The notes: generated from the sequence alone by a model not told the origin. A DNA stretch of 64,000 bases from Bradyrhizobium sp. JYMT SZCCT0428 (GCF_018131075.1 NZ_JAFCLS010000011.1:92501-156500); one strand, 5' to 3'. Shown: positions 23,640 through 32,360, counted from the stretch's first letter. Numbers and translations: made by a program.

Positions 23640-23870
23640 TTACTTCCGACCTTCAAAAGGATTTGTGTAGAGCCATTTAAAATAATTGGTAACAGCTGAG
23701 GCAGCGCCCTCGGGCACCAAGTGGCTACCTATTGTGGTCGAACCGGCAGCGGTTGCCACCGCTATAAGTCCTATAAGTCCGCCCGCCACTTCTTCGAGTT
23801 CTGCCGTTGAAAACTCGTCGCTCTTCAGTTCGCGAATTGCGCTATCCGTCTGCTCGTAAGTCCGTTCCAT
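23640..23870 (-). CDS. Double-glycine leader peptide 1 (bacteriocin-like precursor, 76 aa)
   Basis: The precursor starts MERTYEQTDSAIRELKSDEF and has a leader of 31 residues ending in the double glycine of AELEEVAGG. A 45-residue core follows: a hydrophobic, glycine/alanine-rich part (LIGLIAVATAAGSTTIG) and an aromatic, charged tail (NYFKWLYTNPFEGRK). Leaders of this form are cut by C39 peptidases of peptide exporters. GGGAG nine bases before the ATG is the ribosome binding site, and the 28 bases before the start match those of the two neighbouring precursor genes. It is the last gene of a three-gene array. No exporter gene lies in the window. A class II microcin or signalling peptide is possible. 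Confidence 0.72.
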   Translation of the reverse strand: MERTYEQTDSAIRELKSDEFSTAELEEVAGGLIGLIAVATAAGSTTIGSHLVPEGAASAVTNYFKWLYTNPFEGRK

Positions 23871-23948
23871 GTCACTTCTCCCGTTTCTGTCACCGATGCA
23901 ATGGCGGGCAAGCCCGCCAATGGTCACCGGTTGCACGTCGTTTTCAGG

Positions 23949-24101
23949 TCACCGTTTCGTGCCGAGTCCGCCATCGATGCTCACGTCTCCCCTCCGAAGG
24001 TCGATGCGTACGTATAACCACCAACCGCCGCTCACCTCGTCCAAGTCCTCGACCCGCAGTTCGTCGGTCTTTTTGGTCAACTTCTCATTCGTGCGTTCCA
24101 T
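23949..24101 (-). CDS. Double-glycine leader peptide 2 (50 aa)
   Basis: The precursor starts MERTNEKLTKKTDELRVEDL; the leader is about 26 residues and ends in EDLDEVSGG. The 24-residue core begins WWLYVRIDLRRGDVSIDGG and is positively charged. The start is chosen at ATG 24101 because it aligns with both sister genes in leader length, in the MER start and in the preceding CGGGAGA ribosome binding site. A longer frame from TTG 24149 ignores this. The gap to the upstream gene is 29 bases and to the downstream gene 78 bases. Confidence 0.72.
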   Translation of the reverse strand: MERTNEKLTKKTDELRVEDLDEVSGGWWLYVRIDLRRGDVSIDGGLGTKR

Positions 24102-24130
24102 GTTACGTCTCCCGTTGCTGTCCTGTGGGA

Positions 24131-24301
24131 TCATCCGGCGATCAGCCAATAAAGGGCTGCGGCTTTGCTTCCTCCTTGCGCCGCGTTCAAGGCAACGCCA
24201 AGCTTGCCGAAACCGGAACCGAAGTTGATTGCTCCGCCGTTCACAGCTTCCAGTTCCTCATCCTTCAGTTCGGTTGTCTCAATCTGATATTCCCGTTCCA
24301 T
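24131..24301 (-). CDS. Double-glycine leader peptide 3 (56 aa)
   Basis: The precursor starts MEREYQIETTELKDEELEAV and is cut, by analogy, after NGG at residue 23. The 33-residue core is rich in glycine and alanine with GxxxG-type spacing (AINFGSGFGKLGVALNAAQG) and a hydrophobic end (ALYWLIAG), as in membrane-active class II bacteriocins. AACGGGAGAACGAC lies directly before the ATG. It is the first gene of the array; the promoter should lie in 24302-24480, where I see no unambiguous -35/-10 pair. A much longer frame from 24583 lacks support. Confidence 0.72.
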   Translation of the reverse strand: MEREYQIETTELKDEELEAVNGGAINFGSGFGKLGVALNAAQGGSKAAALYWLIAG

Positions 24302-24484
24302 GTCGTTCTCCCGTTTCTCGTCCCCGATGGCACCATTGCCTCGGCTGATTGCGACGATGACCGATAAGCTCTGGCGGCGCTGTTCCCTGCGGAACAAGAT
24401 AATTGTGAAAAATCCCACATGGTGACGATGCAGCCGTGATGGCATCGCGGCGGCTGCGATGAGGACTGATCTACAAGCGGGGCA

Positions 24485-24901
24485 TTGGCTTGTTTGGTTT
24501 GCACTCCTGCGGCGACAGAAAGCTTCATCTGCGTAGCCGATCAAGCTGTCGGGTTCTCGTGGAATAGCGGTCGCTGGACGCAAACCACTTTCGATGTCAA
24601 CAAAACGAAATATCTAGTCGAAGAAAGCGCCATTGCCTTTCCAAGTAACCGGACAGGTGAAGCCTTCACTTACACCGTGAAGCTAATAGGCCGTGGCGTT
24701 GTTCATCCACTATGTACACCCACGAAGCATCTTTCGCGGTCCGATAGGATAGTTTGCGGAGGCATGGGCCTTGGCTTCGCCATGGACGCAATCAATCTCC
24801 GTTATCAAATGCTCGCTGGTCAAGGAGGCTATCTAGATGGTGATGACACCACAAAAAACGCGCTGTCGCTAAGTATAGGTACATATCAACGATTGAATTA
24901 G
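24485..24901 (+). CDS. Hypothetical secreted protein, N-terminus possibly damaged
   Basis: The frame gives 138 residues from a TTG start. The body (ESFICVADQAVGFSWNSGRW, later VCGGMGLGFAMDAINLRYQM) resembles a group of exported rhizobial proteins of unknown role that begin CVAD..TGF after a signal peptide. Here only a short hydrophobic start (ALACLVCTPAA) precedes the conserved part, and a TGA closes the frame just upstream. The signal sequence is therefore short or has been lost by mutation. It diverges from the leader-peptide array. No function is assigned. Confidence 0.5.
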   Translation: MACLVCTPAATESFICVADQAVGFSWNSGRWTQTTFDVNKTKYLVEESAIAFPSNRTGEAFTYTVKLIGRGVVHPLCTPTKHLSRSDRIVCGGMGLGFAMDAINLRYQMLAGQGGYLDGDDTTKNALSLSIGTYQRLN

Positions 24902-24918
24902 CCTCGTCTTGAACGCAA

Positions 24919-25056
24919 ATGTGCAACCTCTACTCCATCACCACGAACCAAGCGGCCATCGCGGCGCTGTTCCGGGTGGTCAACCGCTACGTCGGTAATC
25001 TCGCGCCGATGCCCGGCGTCTTCCCGGATTATTATCCGGGCCCGGTGATCCGCAAC
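24919..25056 (+). pseudogene. SRAP (SOS-response-associated peptidase, YedK-like) N-terminal fragment
   Basis: The frame starts MCNLYSITTNQAAIAALFRV and follows the SRAP family for about 46 residues, including the catalytic Cys2 that links to abasic DNA. After RN at about 25056 the resemblance stops, although the frame stays open to 25305. Intact members have about 220-260 residues. The sequence after the break is the 3' end of a small gene on the other strand, so a rearrangement truncated the gene. Confidence 0.75.
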
Positions 25057-25068
25057 AGTACGTGGCTT

Positions 25069-25236
25069 TTACGCCGGTGGCTGCAACCCCTTAGAAGCCA
25101 GCCAGTTGTCCATTTTGGCGTAGGACCGATATTGTCGGGCTTTCTCAATCAAAACATCGAGCTCCGGGCTTGGTGGCAACGCGTCGGCTTGTCGAGAGCA
25201 CTCTTCCGCCATGCGCGCATAATCAGCTGCTTTCAT
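25069..25236 (-). CDS. Small helical protein (55 aa)
   Basis: The frame MKAADYARMAEECSRQADAL continues through SPELDVLIEKARQYRSYAKM and ends WLASKGLQPPA, TAA at 25069. GGGGG six to eight bases before ATG 25236 is a suitable ribosome binding site. The amphipathic, acidic/basic helix-rich composition resembles small rhizobial proteins annotated only as hypothetical. It lies just past the breakpoint of the truncated SRAP gene on the opposite strand. Confidence 0.55.
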   Translation of the reverse strand: MKAADYARMAEECSRQADALPPSPELDVLIEKARQYRSYAKMDNWLASKGLQPPA

Positions 25237-25259
25237 TTTGTCCCCCTGCTTTTGTTAGT

Positions 25260-25735
25260 ACGAAAGTCTTGGCCAGAAATCCGGGCGGAACTTTGCCGAA
25301 AATAAAGCCACAGGTTGTGTTTTTGCCTCCACGTGCTTCGCGCCGCGTCGGGCGCCCGATGCCTTGGACCCGTCTCCTAGCGCCGACCAATGTTGTCCAC
25401 CGCAACCCGTAGCGGCTAGCCGACACCACGCGACCCGGCGCATCGGCCCGATGGGTAGCAAGTCACGGCAGAGGATTTACGGATCTCGGATCGGCTCGCA
25501 TGTGAAGTCTGGAACGAACGCATGCTTGGCTTTTAGGGACCGGCCAAATCCTCCCCTACCCCAGGGCGACGCTCAACGCTGGTTCCTTCTATCTTGAAGT
25601 CAAATGTCTCGCGTGCAACTTGCATCACACGGTGGGGCGAACCATCGTGCGCAGACCGCTGTCTGGCAGCGATCATAAGGCGCTCGCGGGTCTGACCAAT
25701 GCTGGCTTAGCAAATCTTGTTTGCAACAAGCGACC
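25260..25735 (+). pseudogene. Intergenic stretch with remnant of a CxxC zinc-ribbon protein
   Basis: Most of this stretch has no gene. Between about 25530 and 25690 two frames together give RPNPPLPQGDA, then, after a shift, TLNAGSFYLEVKCLACNLHH and IVRRP. This looks like half of a small zinc-ribbon protein with its second cysteine pair lost. I call it a remnant with low confidence. Confidence 0.35.
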
Positions 25736-25736
25736 G

Positions 25737-25949
25737 TCACCGCCGGGTGATGATTAAGCCGAGCAAGAATGCGATCGTCAGCGAATGAATGGGCGCCTCT
25801 CGCGTTAATGCACGCACCTGGTCGATCCAGTTTGGCCGCGGCACGACCTCGTCGGCGAGGTCCTGCGACATGCTACGGATTGCGTCCGTCGCATGCTCGA
25901 TCCGGCGCTCGGCGCTTCCGATGGAGGAAGGAGGGTCTGCAGTCGTCAT
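25737..25949 (-). CDS. Small membrane-anchored protein (70 aa, DUF883/ElaB-like)
   Basis: The frame gives MTTADPPSSIGSAERRIEHA, a helical middle (ATDAIRSMSQDLADEV) and a C-terminal membrane anchor (SLTIAFLLGLIITRR). This order, amphipathic helix then a single C-terminal helix ending in basic residues, is that of YqjD/ElaB-type proteins, some of which bind ribosomes in stationary phase in E. coli. The protein is shorter than the usual 100 residues. A second protein of similar plan lies at 46540-46815. Confidence 0.6.
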   Translation of the reverse strand: MTTADPPSSIGSAERRIEHATDAIRSMSQDLADEVVPRPNWIDQVRALTREAPIHSLTIAFLLGLIITRR

Positions 25950-26004
25950 GGAGCTTCAACTCCTCATTGCCCACGCGGGTTCCCTTCCGACTCGCCCGAT
26001 GCGC

Positions 26005-26178
26005 TCATGAGGGAATGTGATCATGACGAACTATCGCGAGGCCGGCATCTGCCAGCGCAGCAACGATGCACTTCGCCATGTGCTTGGCATCCTCGGGATC
26101 AATCTGATCTGGATGGTCCTTGCGACGTTCGCAGATGGCGGTGGCAATAATCGTGTTGACTTGGTGCTGATCGGCCAT
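26005..26178 (-). CDS. Small hypothetical protein (57 aa)
   Basis: ATG 26178 follows an excellent GGAGG ribosome binding site at a six-base distance. The frame reads MADQHQVNTIIATAICERRK, then IDPEDAKHMAKCIVAALADA, ending at TGA 26005. Similar small proteins (ERRK..P..I..EDAKHMAKCI) are seen in rhizobia without a known role. It is short, helical and probably cytoplasmic. Frames on the other strand over this stretch have no ribosome binding site. Confidence 0.65.
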   Translation of the reverse strand: MADQHQVNTIIATAICERRKDHPDQIDPEDAKHMAKCIVAALADAGLAIVRHDHIPS

Positions 26179-26284
26179 GAATTCCTCCGTTCTGATTGAC
26201 TAACCGAATACCAGCTAAATGAAAGGTTCATCCGTCGTTCACTGTGATTGCCCTATCCCGCCGCGGGACCTAAGCGAGGTGGAC

Positions 26285-26455
26285 ATGGCACAGGGCCAAG
26301 GCGGCTTCGACGCGATCGGAATAGTCGTTGATTGGATCGACGCCTGTAAAGAGCGACGCCTTTCGGCGCTGTTCGATCTTTACGAGGCAACGGCAACCGT
26401 TGAATGCTGCGTGGGTGGAACTTTCCACGGGCGCTTCGAGGTTAAGCGGTACTGA
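26285..26455 (+). pseudogene. NTF2/SnoaL-like protein, truncated
   Basis: From ATG 26285 the frame reads MAQGQGGFDAIGIVVDWIDA and continues ALFDLYEATATVECCVGGTF, typical of the first half of a SnoaL/NTF2-like domain. It then stops after GRFEVKRY. Full domains have about 120 residues, so about half is missing. The sequence after the stop does not restore the fold in other frames. Confidence 0.6.
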
Positions 26456-26640
26456 GAATGTGTTGAAGCGATCGGTTGAACTCGCCGCCAGCACCAGACG
26501 TTCCCTCTGGGCCGTTTTTGACCCAACTCGGACATTTGTGAGTGCAGCACGTACACCTTCGAATAAGGTTGCCTTCCTCCCATTGCTGTGTAGAACGACC
26601 TTTCGGGTGTTCGCTGCTTGCAGCAGAGACAGGTCAAGCG

Positions 26641-28041
26641 ATGGTCGGGCCGCCACGCGGAAAGCGTGCGCGCCCAATGGATCATCCTTCATCTGCAGAC
26701 CTGCCGCGAGCCCAATTCCTCGCCGAACGCGCCTTCACCACCCTTCAGCGCTTCGTGCACGTCGAGGCCGTCAGCGGCGGCGTGCTCCTGATTGCCGCGG
26801 CCTCCGCACTGACCTGGGCGAATTCTCCCTTTTCCCACAGCTATCATGCCCTTTGGCACCTGCCACTTTCGATCGGGCTTGGCGAGTTCATCTTTTCCCA
26901 GTCTTTGCACTTCTGGATCAACGACGCGCTCATGACCGTTTTCTTCCTTGTCGTGGGAATGGAGATTCGGCGAGAAATTCATGAAGGCGCGCTAAGCAGG
27001 CTCGATCAGGCATCGCTCCCCATCGTCGCGGCAGCCGGGGGCGTTATCGCGCCTGCTCTTATTTACCTGAGCTTCAACATCGATCTAGTTCGAGGCCAGG
27101 GCTGGGCGATCCCAACCGCGACAGACATTGCCTTCGCCGTTGGTGTGCTTGCATTGCTGGGGCGATCCATTCCGGTCAATGTGAGAGTCTTTCTGTTGGC
27201 CTTAGCCATCATAGACGACGTCATGGCGGTGCTGATCATCGCCTTCTTTTACTCAGGCGGACTTCAATTCGGTGGTTTCGTCGTTGTGTCATTTGGCATC
27301 TTAATGGTTCTAGGATTTCAGCGGATCGGGATTGGTTTAGCGCTCGCGTATACTCTGCCCGCCGCGCTCGTATGGATCGGTTTTCTGATGACGGGTGCTC
27401 ACCCAACCCTTGCCGGCGTAGTGCTCGGCTTGATGACCCCCGTGCTACCGATCCCCATGCAGGAGCATCCGTTGAAAGTGGTGTCGCGTATTGCCGACGC
27501 ACTGCGAAGCAGTGATGCAGTCTCGAACAAAGATATGCATCGTCTCGAATCGCCATTGCGGCAGCTTCGCGTAGCCAATCGTGAAATGTTGCCGCCCGTG
27601 GTGCGCATACAGATAGCGCTGCATCCCTGGGTGGCCTACGGCATTATGCCTCTGTTCGCCCTAGCGAATGCTGGCGTTACCTTCACGGGCATTGATCTCT
27701 CTGCCGAGGGGCACCTCGTCATGCTGGGCGTGGGATTTGCTCTTGTTGCTGGGAAGCCTATCGGTGTAATCGGTGCGACTTGGCTTGCGGTGCGGCTGGG
27801 CTGGTGTCGGCTGGCACCGGGCGTTTCGTGGGGCGGCGTCTGCCTCGTAGGCCTGCTGGCCGGAATCGGCTTCACAATGTCCATCTTCATCGCAATGCTC
27901 GCCTTCTCCGACGAGAGGCTATTGGCTTCGGCGAAACTAGGCGTGCTTTCGGGCTCCCTCGTGGCTGCCATGCTCGGTCTGGGTTGGGGCGCGAGGTACG
28001 TACGGCGGGAGCGCCGAAAAACGGGAGCGCATCTCTCGTAG
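26641..28041 (+). CDS. nhaA: Na+/H+ antiporter NhaA
   Basis: This inner-membrane antiporter has about 466 residues and roughly 12 helices, exchanging Na+ or Li+ for protons. The family motifs are intact: [20 protein letters not shown] with the first key aspartate, [19 protein letters not shown] with the paired aspartates of the ion site, and [13 protein letters not shown] near the end. The hydrophilic loop at residues 270-310 is long. The frame is open from 26542, but family-like sequence begins near [13 protein letters not shown] 26641 (AGG seven bases before) or ATG 26677 are the plausible starts. It is a single gene in the accessory stretch. Confidence 0.92.
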   Translation: MVGPPRGKRARPMDHPSSADLPRAQFLAERAFTTLQRFVHVEAVSGGVLLIAAASALTWANSPFSHSYHALWHLPLSIGLGEFIFSQSLHFWINDALMTVFFLVVGMEIRREIHEGALSRLDQASLPIVAAAGGVIAPALIYLSFNIDLVRGQGWAIPTATDIAFAVGVLALLGRSIPVNVRVFLLALAIIDDVMAVLIIAFFYSGGLQFGGFVVVSFGILMVLGFQRIGIGLALAYTLPAALVWIGFLMTGAHPTLAGVVLGLMTPVLPIPMQEHPLKVVSRIADALRSSDAVSNKDMHRLESPLRQLRVANREMLPPVVRIQIALHPWVAYGIMPLFALANAGVTFTGIDLSAEGHLVMLGVGFALVAGKPIGVIGATWLAVRLGWCRLAPGVSWGGVCLVGLLAGIGFTMSIFIAMLAFSDERLLASAKLGVLSGSLVAAMLGLGWGARYVRRERRKTGAHLS

Positions 28042-28250
28042 TGGTTTCCGCTTCTAGCACTTAGCCGTCGCCGCCCAAGTAGCGGACATTCGAGCTGAGT
28101 CAGCCTTTGACCCATTCCTGAAGTCGCGCCTTTTGACGAACATTCACTGTCATGTCGCGAGTATTGCACCAAACCGCTAGAAGCAGCGATGCGCTGGACA
28201 GCAAGTAACTAGCGTAGCTCAACTGACGGTCCAGCGATTAGCAAGGCCAC

Positions 28251-28790
28251 CTAGGTCTTATGCGGCACCGTTTCGGCCTCGATAGCCGCGACAAGCTCGG
28301 GCGCAAGGTGCGCGGACAAACGTTGAATGATGTTGAGTAGCTGCAAGATTTCTTGCTCACGCAAGGCGTCAATCTTGTTGTGCAGCAATTCGATTTCGAG
28401 TTCAGCCTTCACATTTATTCGGTAGTCGTGTTCTGCGTGCCTGCGGTCAATCTCGGATTGACGGTTCTGGCTCATCATGATGATGGGCGCTGCATAAGCT
28501 GATTGGAAGGAAAGAACGAGGTTCAGCAGGATGAAGGGGTAAGGATCCCAATGGTTGATGAACGCCATCATGTTAAGAATGATCCAAATGCCAAGTAGGA
28601 CGCTTTGGATGATAATGAAACGCCAAGAACCAACTGTTTCGGCAACGCTGTCGGCAAGCATCGCGCCCCGCGTCAGTGTGGGCTTGGGTGCGTTCCGGGC
28701 TGGCTTTTGCGTTCGAAGTTCCCGCAACCGCTCCTGGTCTTCGGGACTTAGATGCACTTTGTGACTTTGGTCGTTGGTCATTCGTCGCAT
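28251..28790 (-). CDS. DUF1003 membrane protein
   Basis: The 179-residue product has a basic N-terminus, two membrane helices (FIIIQSVLLGIWIILNMMAF and YPFILLNLVLSFQSAYAAPI), the diagnostic MMSQNRQSEIDRRHAEHDYR motif and a coiled-coil C-terminus (IELLHNKIDALREQEILQL). All are typical of DUF1003. The family has no proven function. It is a single gene, with 200-300 bases of apparently empty sequence on each side. Confidence 0.9.
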   Translation of the reverse strand: MRRMTNDQSHKVHLSPEDQERLRELRTQKPARNAPKPTLTRGAMLADSVAETVGSWRFIIIQSVLLGIWIILNMMAFINHWDPYPFILLNLVLSFQSAYAAPIIMMSQNRQSEIDRRHAEHDYRINVKAELEIELLHNKIDALREQEILQLLNIIQRLSAHLAPELVAAIEAETVPHKT

Positions 28791-28796
28791 CCACCG

Positions 28797-29091
28797 TTAA
28801 GGGAGGTCTCGGCCCACTCCGAAGCTCAGTATAAGCACTCCGCTCAGTGTCCCTACGGGGGTTACTTTTGTTGACCGTTTCAGTTGGGTTGATACCAAGC
28901 CCAGCCCACGATGCCGCTTATTGGCACAAACCGGCGGCGCGTGTCCGCTTTTGTGTACCAATGGTGTCGCGACTGTCTGATTGCGGTTCGGCGCCCAACT
29001 AGAAACCATCCAATGGAGAACGAAGCGATCCGAACAACTCAAAATCGCATCAGAGAGAGCCGTGCATCGCGAGCGCAATGTGGGAGCTCGA
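28797..29091. other. Intergenic stretch without a supported gene
   Basis: A 93-codon minus-strand frame covers the region but has no family resemblance or ribosome binding site and an unlikely composition. A half-copy of the GTCCGC short palindrome lies near 28943. Confidence 0.4.
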
Positions 29092-29643
29092 CTAGTGTCG
29101 TTCGGCTTCGGCCTCTTGTTCCAACTGCAAGATACGCGCTCGTAGCGCGTCGAACGTTTCTTCGGCTGCCTCGCTGAACAGCGGATCCTCAGGATTGGTC
29201 AAGGCCGAAGCGATCTCCGTCCAATCTTGAGGCTCTAACGCCTTTAGGGCGGCAGGAAAAAAATCCCGATCTTCCATCATGATGTGGTACCGCTCGCACT
29301 CTATGAAATCGCGAACGATGGTTTGAAGGATTTCACGGCCCGCGAGAACACTGTCGACCGCATGAACTACCCGGCGTAAACGTTCGGCCCCTCTTTGGTG
29401 TTCGCGAGCGAGATCACCGACTTTCGCAGCCGCAGCCGGATCGCGCGTTCTTAGCTTGGCAAAGACGACGTCTTCCTGGGGATGGTGATAAACCTCCGGG
29501 TAAAGTTCGAAATAGCTAATAACTGCGCGAATAACCTTAAAGTCGGGACGGTCGCCGTGGTTGAAAACCTCAAGTTCCCGCTCAAGGATAGCGAGTAGCT
29601 TCTCAATATTGCGATGCTCCTGGCTTAAGCGCTCAATAATCAT
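29092..29643 (-). CDS. Hemerythrin-like domain protein
   Basis: The 183-residue four-helix protein has histidine and carboxylate ligands in the hemerythrin order: QEHRNIEKLL near residue 8, YHHPQEDVVF near 54, REHQRGAERL near 80 and YHIMMEDRDFFP near 118. Such proteins bind a di-iron centre and act in oxygen or NO sensing, or in iron-centre repair. The start at ATG 29643 (MIIERLSQEH) is taken from the family; nine more codons are open upstream. Its place beside the cbb3 oxidase genes fits a role in low-oxygen metabolism (inference). Confidence 0.88.
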   Translation of the reverse strand: MIIERLSQEHRNIEKLLAILERELEVFNHGDRPDFKVIRAVISYFELYPEVYHHPQEDVVFAKLRTRDPAAAAKVGDLAREHQRGAERLRRVVHAVDSVLAGREILQTIVRDFIECERYHIMMEDRDFFPAALKALEPQDWTEIASALTNPEDPLFSEAAEETFDALRARILQLEQEAEAERH

Positions 29644-29991
29644 GGCAGCGCTCCGTATAGTGAACCCCAAGATAAATATTATCTCTCACGCGGTATCAGC
29701 TTTTGCGGCAGATCAAATCTAGGTCGGAATAAGGTGGGGATTTCAATTTCCGGAGCCTGCCGATATGAGATTGCGGCGAAGCCCCAACGTCGTGAATAAG
29801 CGTTGCTACAGCCGAAAGACGTCCGATTGGCACTTAGCGGAAGTCGGCATTTGGCGGGCTGTCCGCTTTGCGCAAAAGCGGCCCCCTGAAATGTCGTTTT
29901 GTCGCTTGATGCCAGGGCTCCACAGGCGACGAAGGGGCAGCACTCCTGACGCTTGTCGTGGTCGTCTCGGTTGGACGCCGACATCAGCAGT
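29644..29991. other. Intergenic stretch with a short palindrome
   Basis: A minus-strand frame of 127 codons runs through the region but shows no family. Its middle consists of one of the dispersed palindromes (GTCCGCTTTGCGCAAAAGCG near 29861). I do not support a gene here. Confidence 0.4.
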
Positions 29992-29994
29992 TCA

Positions 29995-30156
29995 AGGAGT
30001 CGGGTTTTGTCGAACGGGTTCATCATCGGCAATCGCTCGCCACCCTGCCCCTTCAAGATCATCGTACTGGCCGTTCTTAAGTGACCAGAGAAATCCCACC
30101 AGGCCGAGCAGGCCGAGCAACAACGCCAGCGGAACGAGGAATACCAGGACTTCCAT
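29995..30156 (-). CDS. fixS: cbb3 oxidase assembly protein FixS/CcoS
   Basis: This 54-residue inner-membrane protein is needed for cofactor assembly of cbb3 oxidase. A single helix (LVFLVPLALLLGLLGLVGFL) is followed by the CcoS motif WSLKNGQYDDLEGAGWRAI. The ATG overlaps the fixI stop (ATGA), so translation is probably coupled. The stop codon occupies 29992-29994. It is the last gene of fixGHIS. Confidence 0.93.
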
Positions 30157-32348
30157 CAGTTCAACTCCCGGACACCGCGATGCGCGCGCAGGGCGTTCAA
30201 AATCACCAGCAGGGACGAACCCGACATGGCTGCCGCCGCCACCAGCGGCGTTGCCAACCCTGCAATTGCCAAAGGCACAGCCAACAGATTGTATCCGGCC
30301 GCCAGCCACAGATTCTGTCGCATCAGCCGCAACGCTTTCCGCGAGAAGCCGATGGCAGCCACCACGGGCGCCAGGCGGTCGCCAAGGAACACCAGATCGG
30401 CCGTCGCCTGGCTCAAATGGGTGGCGCTCACCGGCGACATCGAAACATGCGCAGCCGCCAGCGCCGGCGCATCGTTCATGCCGTCGCCTACCATCATGAC
30501 CTTAACGCCTTGCCGTTTCAGCTCATCGATGCGGGCAATTTTGTCGGCAGGGGTCAGACCCGCGCGCCACTCATGAATTCCGAGCGACTGGGCAGCGTGG
30601 CGCACCGCGGGCTCACGATCGCCGGAGAGAATCTCGACGGCGATACCACCTCGCACAAGGGCTGCGACGGCACTGCCTGCGTCCGGACGCAGCCGCTGGC
30701 GCACCGCAAAGACATGACGCACCTTGCCGTGGCGGAAAGCGACGACCGATGCCTCGGGATCCCTACACAGGATGGCGTTTGCGAGCTGATCCGCGCCGCA
30801 GAACGACGGCCTGCCAAGTCTGACTTCGAGTCCGTCAAGAAAGCCATGCACGCCCTGACCGGCTATCTCTTCGACACCGGCCAACGGTGCTTTTGCCTTA
30901 GCCGCGCGGGCTACCGCAGCGGCGACGGGATGATGGCTGGCAAGCGCAAGCCGGCCGGCCAGATCGAAGACCGCGTCCGGAATTTCAACGGCGTTCGCGA
31001 CATCGAGTTCGGGCAAGGTCAATGTGCCCGTCTTGTCGAACACGACCCTGTCGACTTCGGCCAGCCGCTCGATCGCATCGCCGGAATTGAGCAGCACGCC
31101 GGAGCGGAACAAGGCGCCCGAAACCACGGTCTGCACCGCCGGTATCGCCAATCCCAGTGCACAGGGGCAGGTGATGATGAGAACCGCAATCGCCGTGACG
31201 ATGGCATCGTGCCAACTCGCACCGAACGCCACCCAACCCAACATGGTCAGGAGTGCTGCCGCATGCACGACGGGGGCGTAGAGCCGCGACGCCCGGTCGG
31301 CGAGTTGCACGTATCGCGATCGCGCCTGCACGGCATTGTCGAGCAGCCGGCTGATCTCCGCCAACAGCGTGCCCTCGCATGCTGCCGCCACTCGCACTCG
31401 CAACGCACCAGATAGATTGAGCGTGCCCGCATAGACCGCTGTGCCCGGCCCGGCCTTCACGGGCAACGTTTCGCCGGTAATCAGGCTCTGGTCGATCTTG
31501 GACTGTCCCTCGATAACAGAGCCATCGACGGCCGAGCGCTCACCGGGCCGCAACAAGACGATGTCTCCCGCCTGCACCGCGGCGATCGGCACTTCGCTGA
31601 TCTCGTCAGCGCCGATAAACTTCGTCGCCGTCTCGGCCTTCAGGGCGGCCAGGTTTCCGGCGACCGCGCGCGTCTTGCGGCGCATGCTCTGGTCCAGGTA
31701 GCGGCCGGCCAGCAAAAAGGCGAGCAGCATCAGCGCCGCGTCGAAATAGGCATGTTCGGCGTGGTGGATCGTTTCCATCACCGACATCGCGAGCGCCAGC
31801 ACGATGCCGATGCTGATGGGAACGTCCATATTGGTGCTCCGCGCACGCAGCGCGCGGAAGGCAGACCTGAAGAACGGCTGTCCCGAATAGGCCACCGCCG
31901 GCAACGCAATCAGGGCGGACAGCCAGTGGAAGAAATCGCGCTGCTCCGGAATCATGTCGGTGACGTTGCCGGACCACACCGGGACCGACAGCATCATCAC
32001 GTTCATCGCCCCAAAGGCGGCGACGCCGAGGCAGCGCAGCAGGAAGCTTGCCTGTTCGGTCTCCACGGCCTCGGCGCGAAACGGCTCGAACGGATAGGCC
32101 TTGTAACCAAGCTCCGCCAGCCGATCGATGAAACGGGCCGGATCAAGCGCGCCCTGCTTCCATTCCAGCGCTACACGACGGTCGGTCAGATTGACCCGTG
32201 CGAGCGTCACGTCCGGAAGCGCCGAAAGGCCGCGCTCGATCTTGGACATGCAGCCGGCGCAACTGACGCCCTCGACCGCAAGATCGATATGCGACACCCC
32301 GGAACCGAGGTCTCTGACATAGTGTGAAAAGTCTCGCATCGCCTGCAT
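30156..32348 (-). CDS. fixI: Copper-transporting P1B-type ATPase FixI/CcoI
   Basis: The 730-residue copper pump supplies copper for the CuB site of cbb3 oxidase. An N-terminal heavy-metal domain carries CAGC (GVSCAGCMSKIE near residue 30), and the transport helix has CPC (TCPCALGLA). The phosphorylation loop DKTGTLT and GDGMNDAPAL are intact. The length and the lone N-terminal metal domain match FixI rather than general CopA pumps. It overlaps fixS at its 3' end and follows fixH by 12 bases. Confidence 0.95.
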   Translation of the reverse strand: MQAMRDFSHYVRDLGSGVSHIDLAVEGVSCAGCMSKIERGLSALPDVTLARVNLTDRRVALEWKQGALDPARFIDRLAELGYKAYPFEPFRAEAVETEQASFLLRCLGVAAFGAMNVMMLSVPVWSGNVTDMIPEQRDFFHWLSALIALPAVAYSGQPFFRSAFRALRARSTNMDVPISIGIVLALAMSVMETIHHAEHAYFDAALMLLAFLLAGRYLDQSMRRKTRAVAGNLAALKAETATKFIGADEISEVPIAAVQAGDIVLLRPGERSAVDGSVIEGQSKIDQSLITGETLPVKAGPGTAVYAGTLNLSGALRVRVAAACEGTLLAEISRLLDNAVQARSRYVQLADRASRLYAPVVHAAALLTMLGWVAFGASWHDAIVTAIAVLIITCPCALGLAIPAVQTVVSGALFRSGVLLNSGDAIERLAEVDRVVFDKTGTLTLPELDVANAVEIPDAVFDLAGRLALASHHPVAAAVARAAKAKAPLAGVEEIAGQGVHGFLDGLEVRLGRPSFCGADQLANAILCRDPEASVVAFRHGKVRHVFAVRQRLRPDAGSAVAALVRGGIAVEILSGDREPAVRHAAQSLGIHEWRAGLTPADKIARIDELKRQGVKVMMVGDGMNDAPALAAAHVSMSPVSATHLSQATADLVFLGDRLAPVVAAIGFSRKALRLMRQNLWLAAGYNLLAVPLAIAGLATPLVAAAAMSGSSLLVILNALRAHRGVRELN

Positions 32349-32360
32349 GATGTGCTCTTC

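Noticed and set aside
29679..30062. 127-codon minus-strand frame downstream of fixS
   Set aside because: Its middle is formed by one of the dispersed palindromes and its 3' part shows no family; no convincing start signal.
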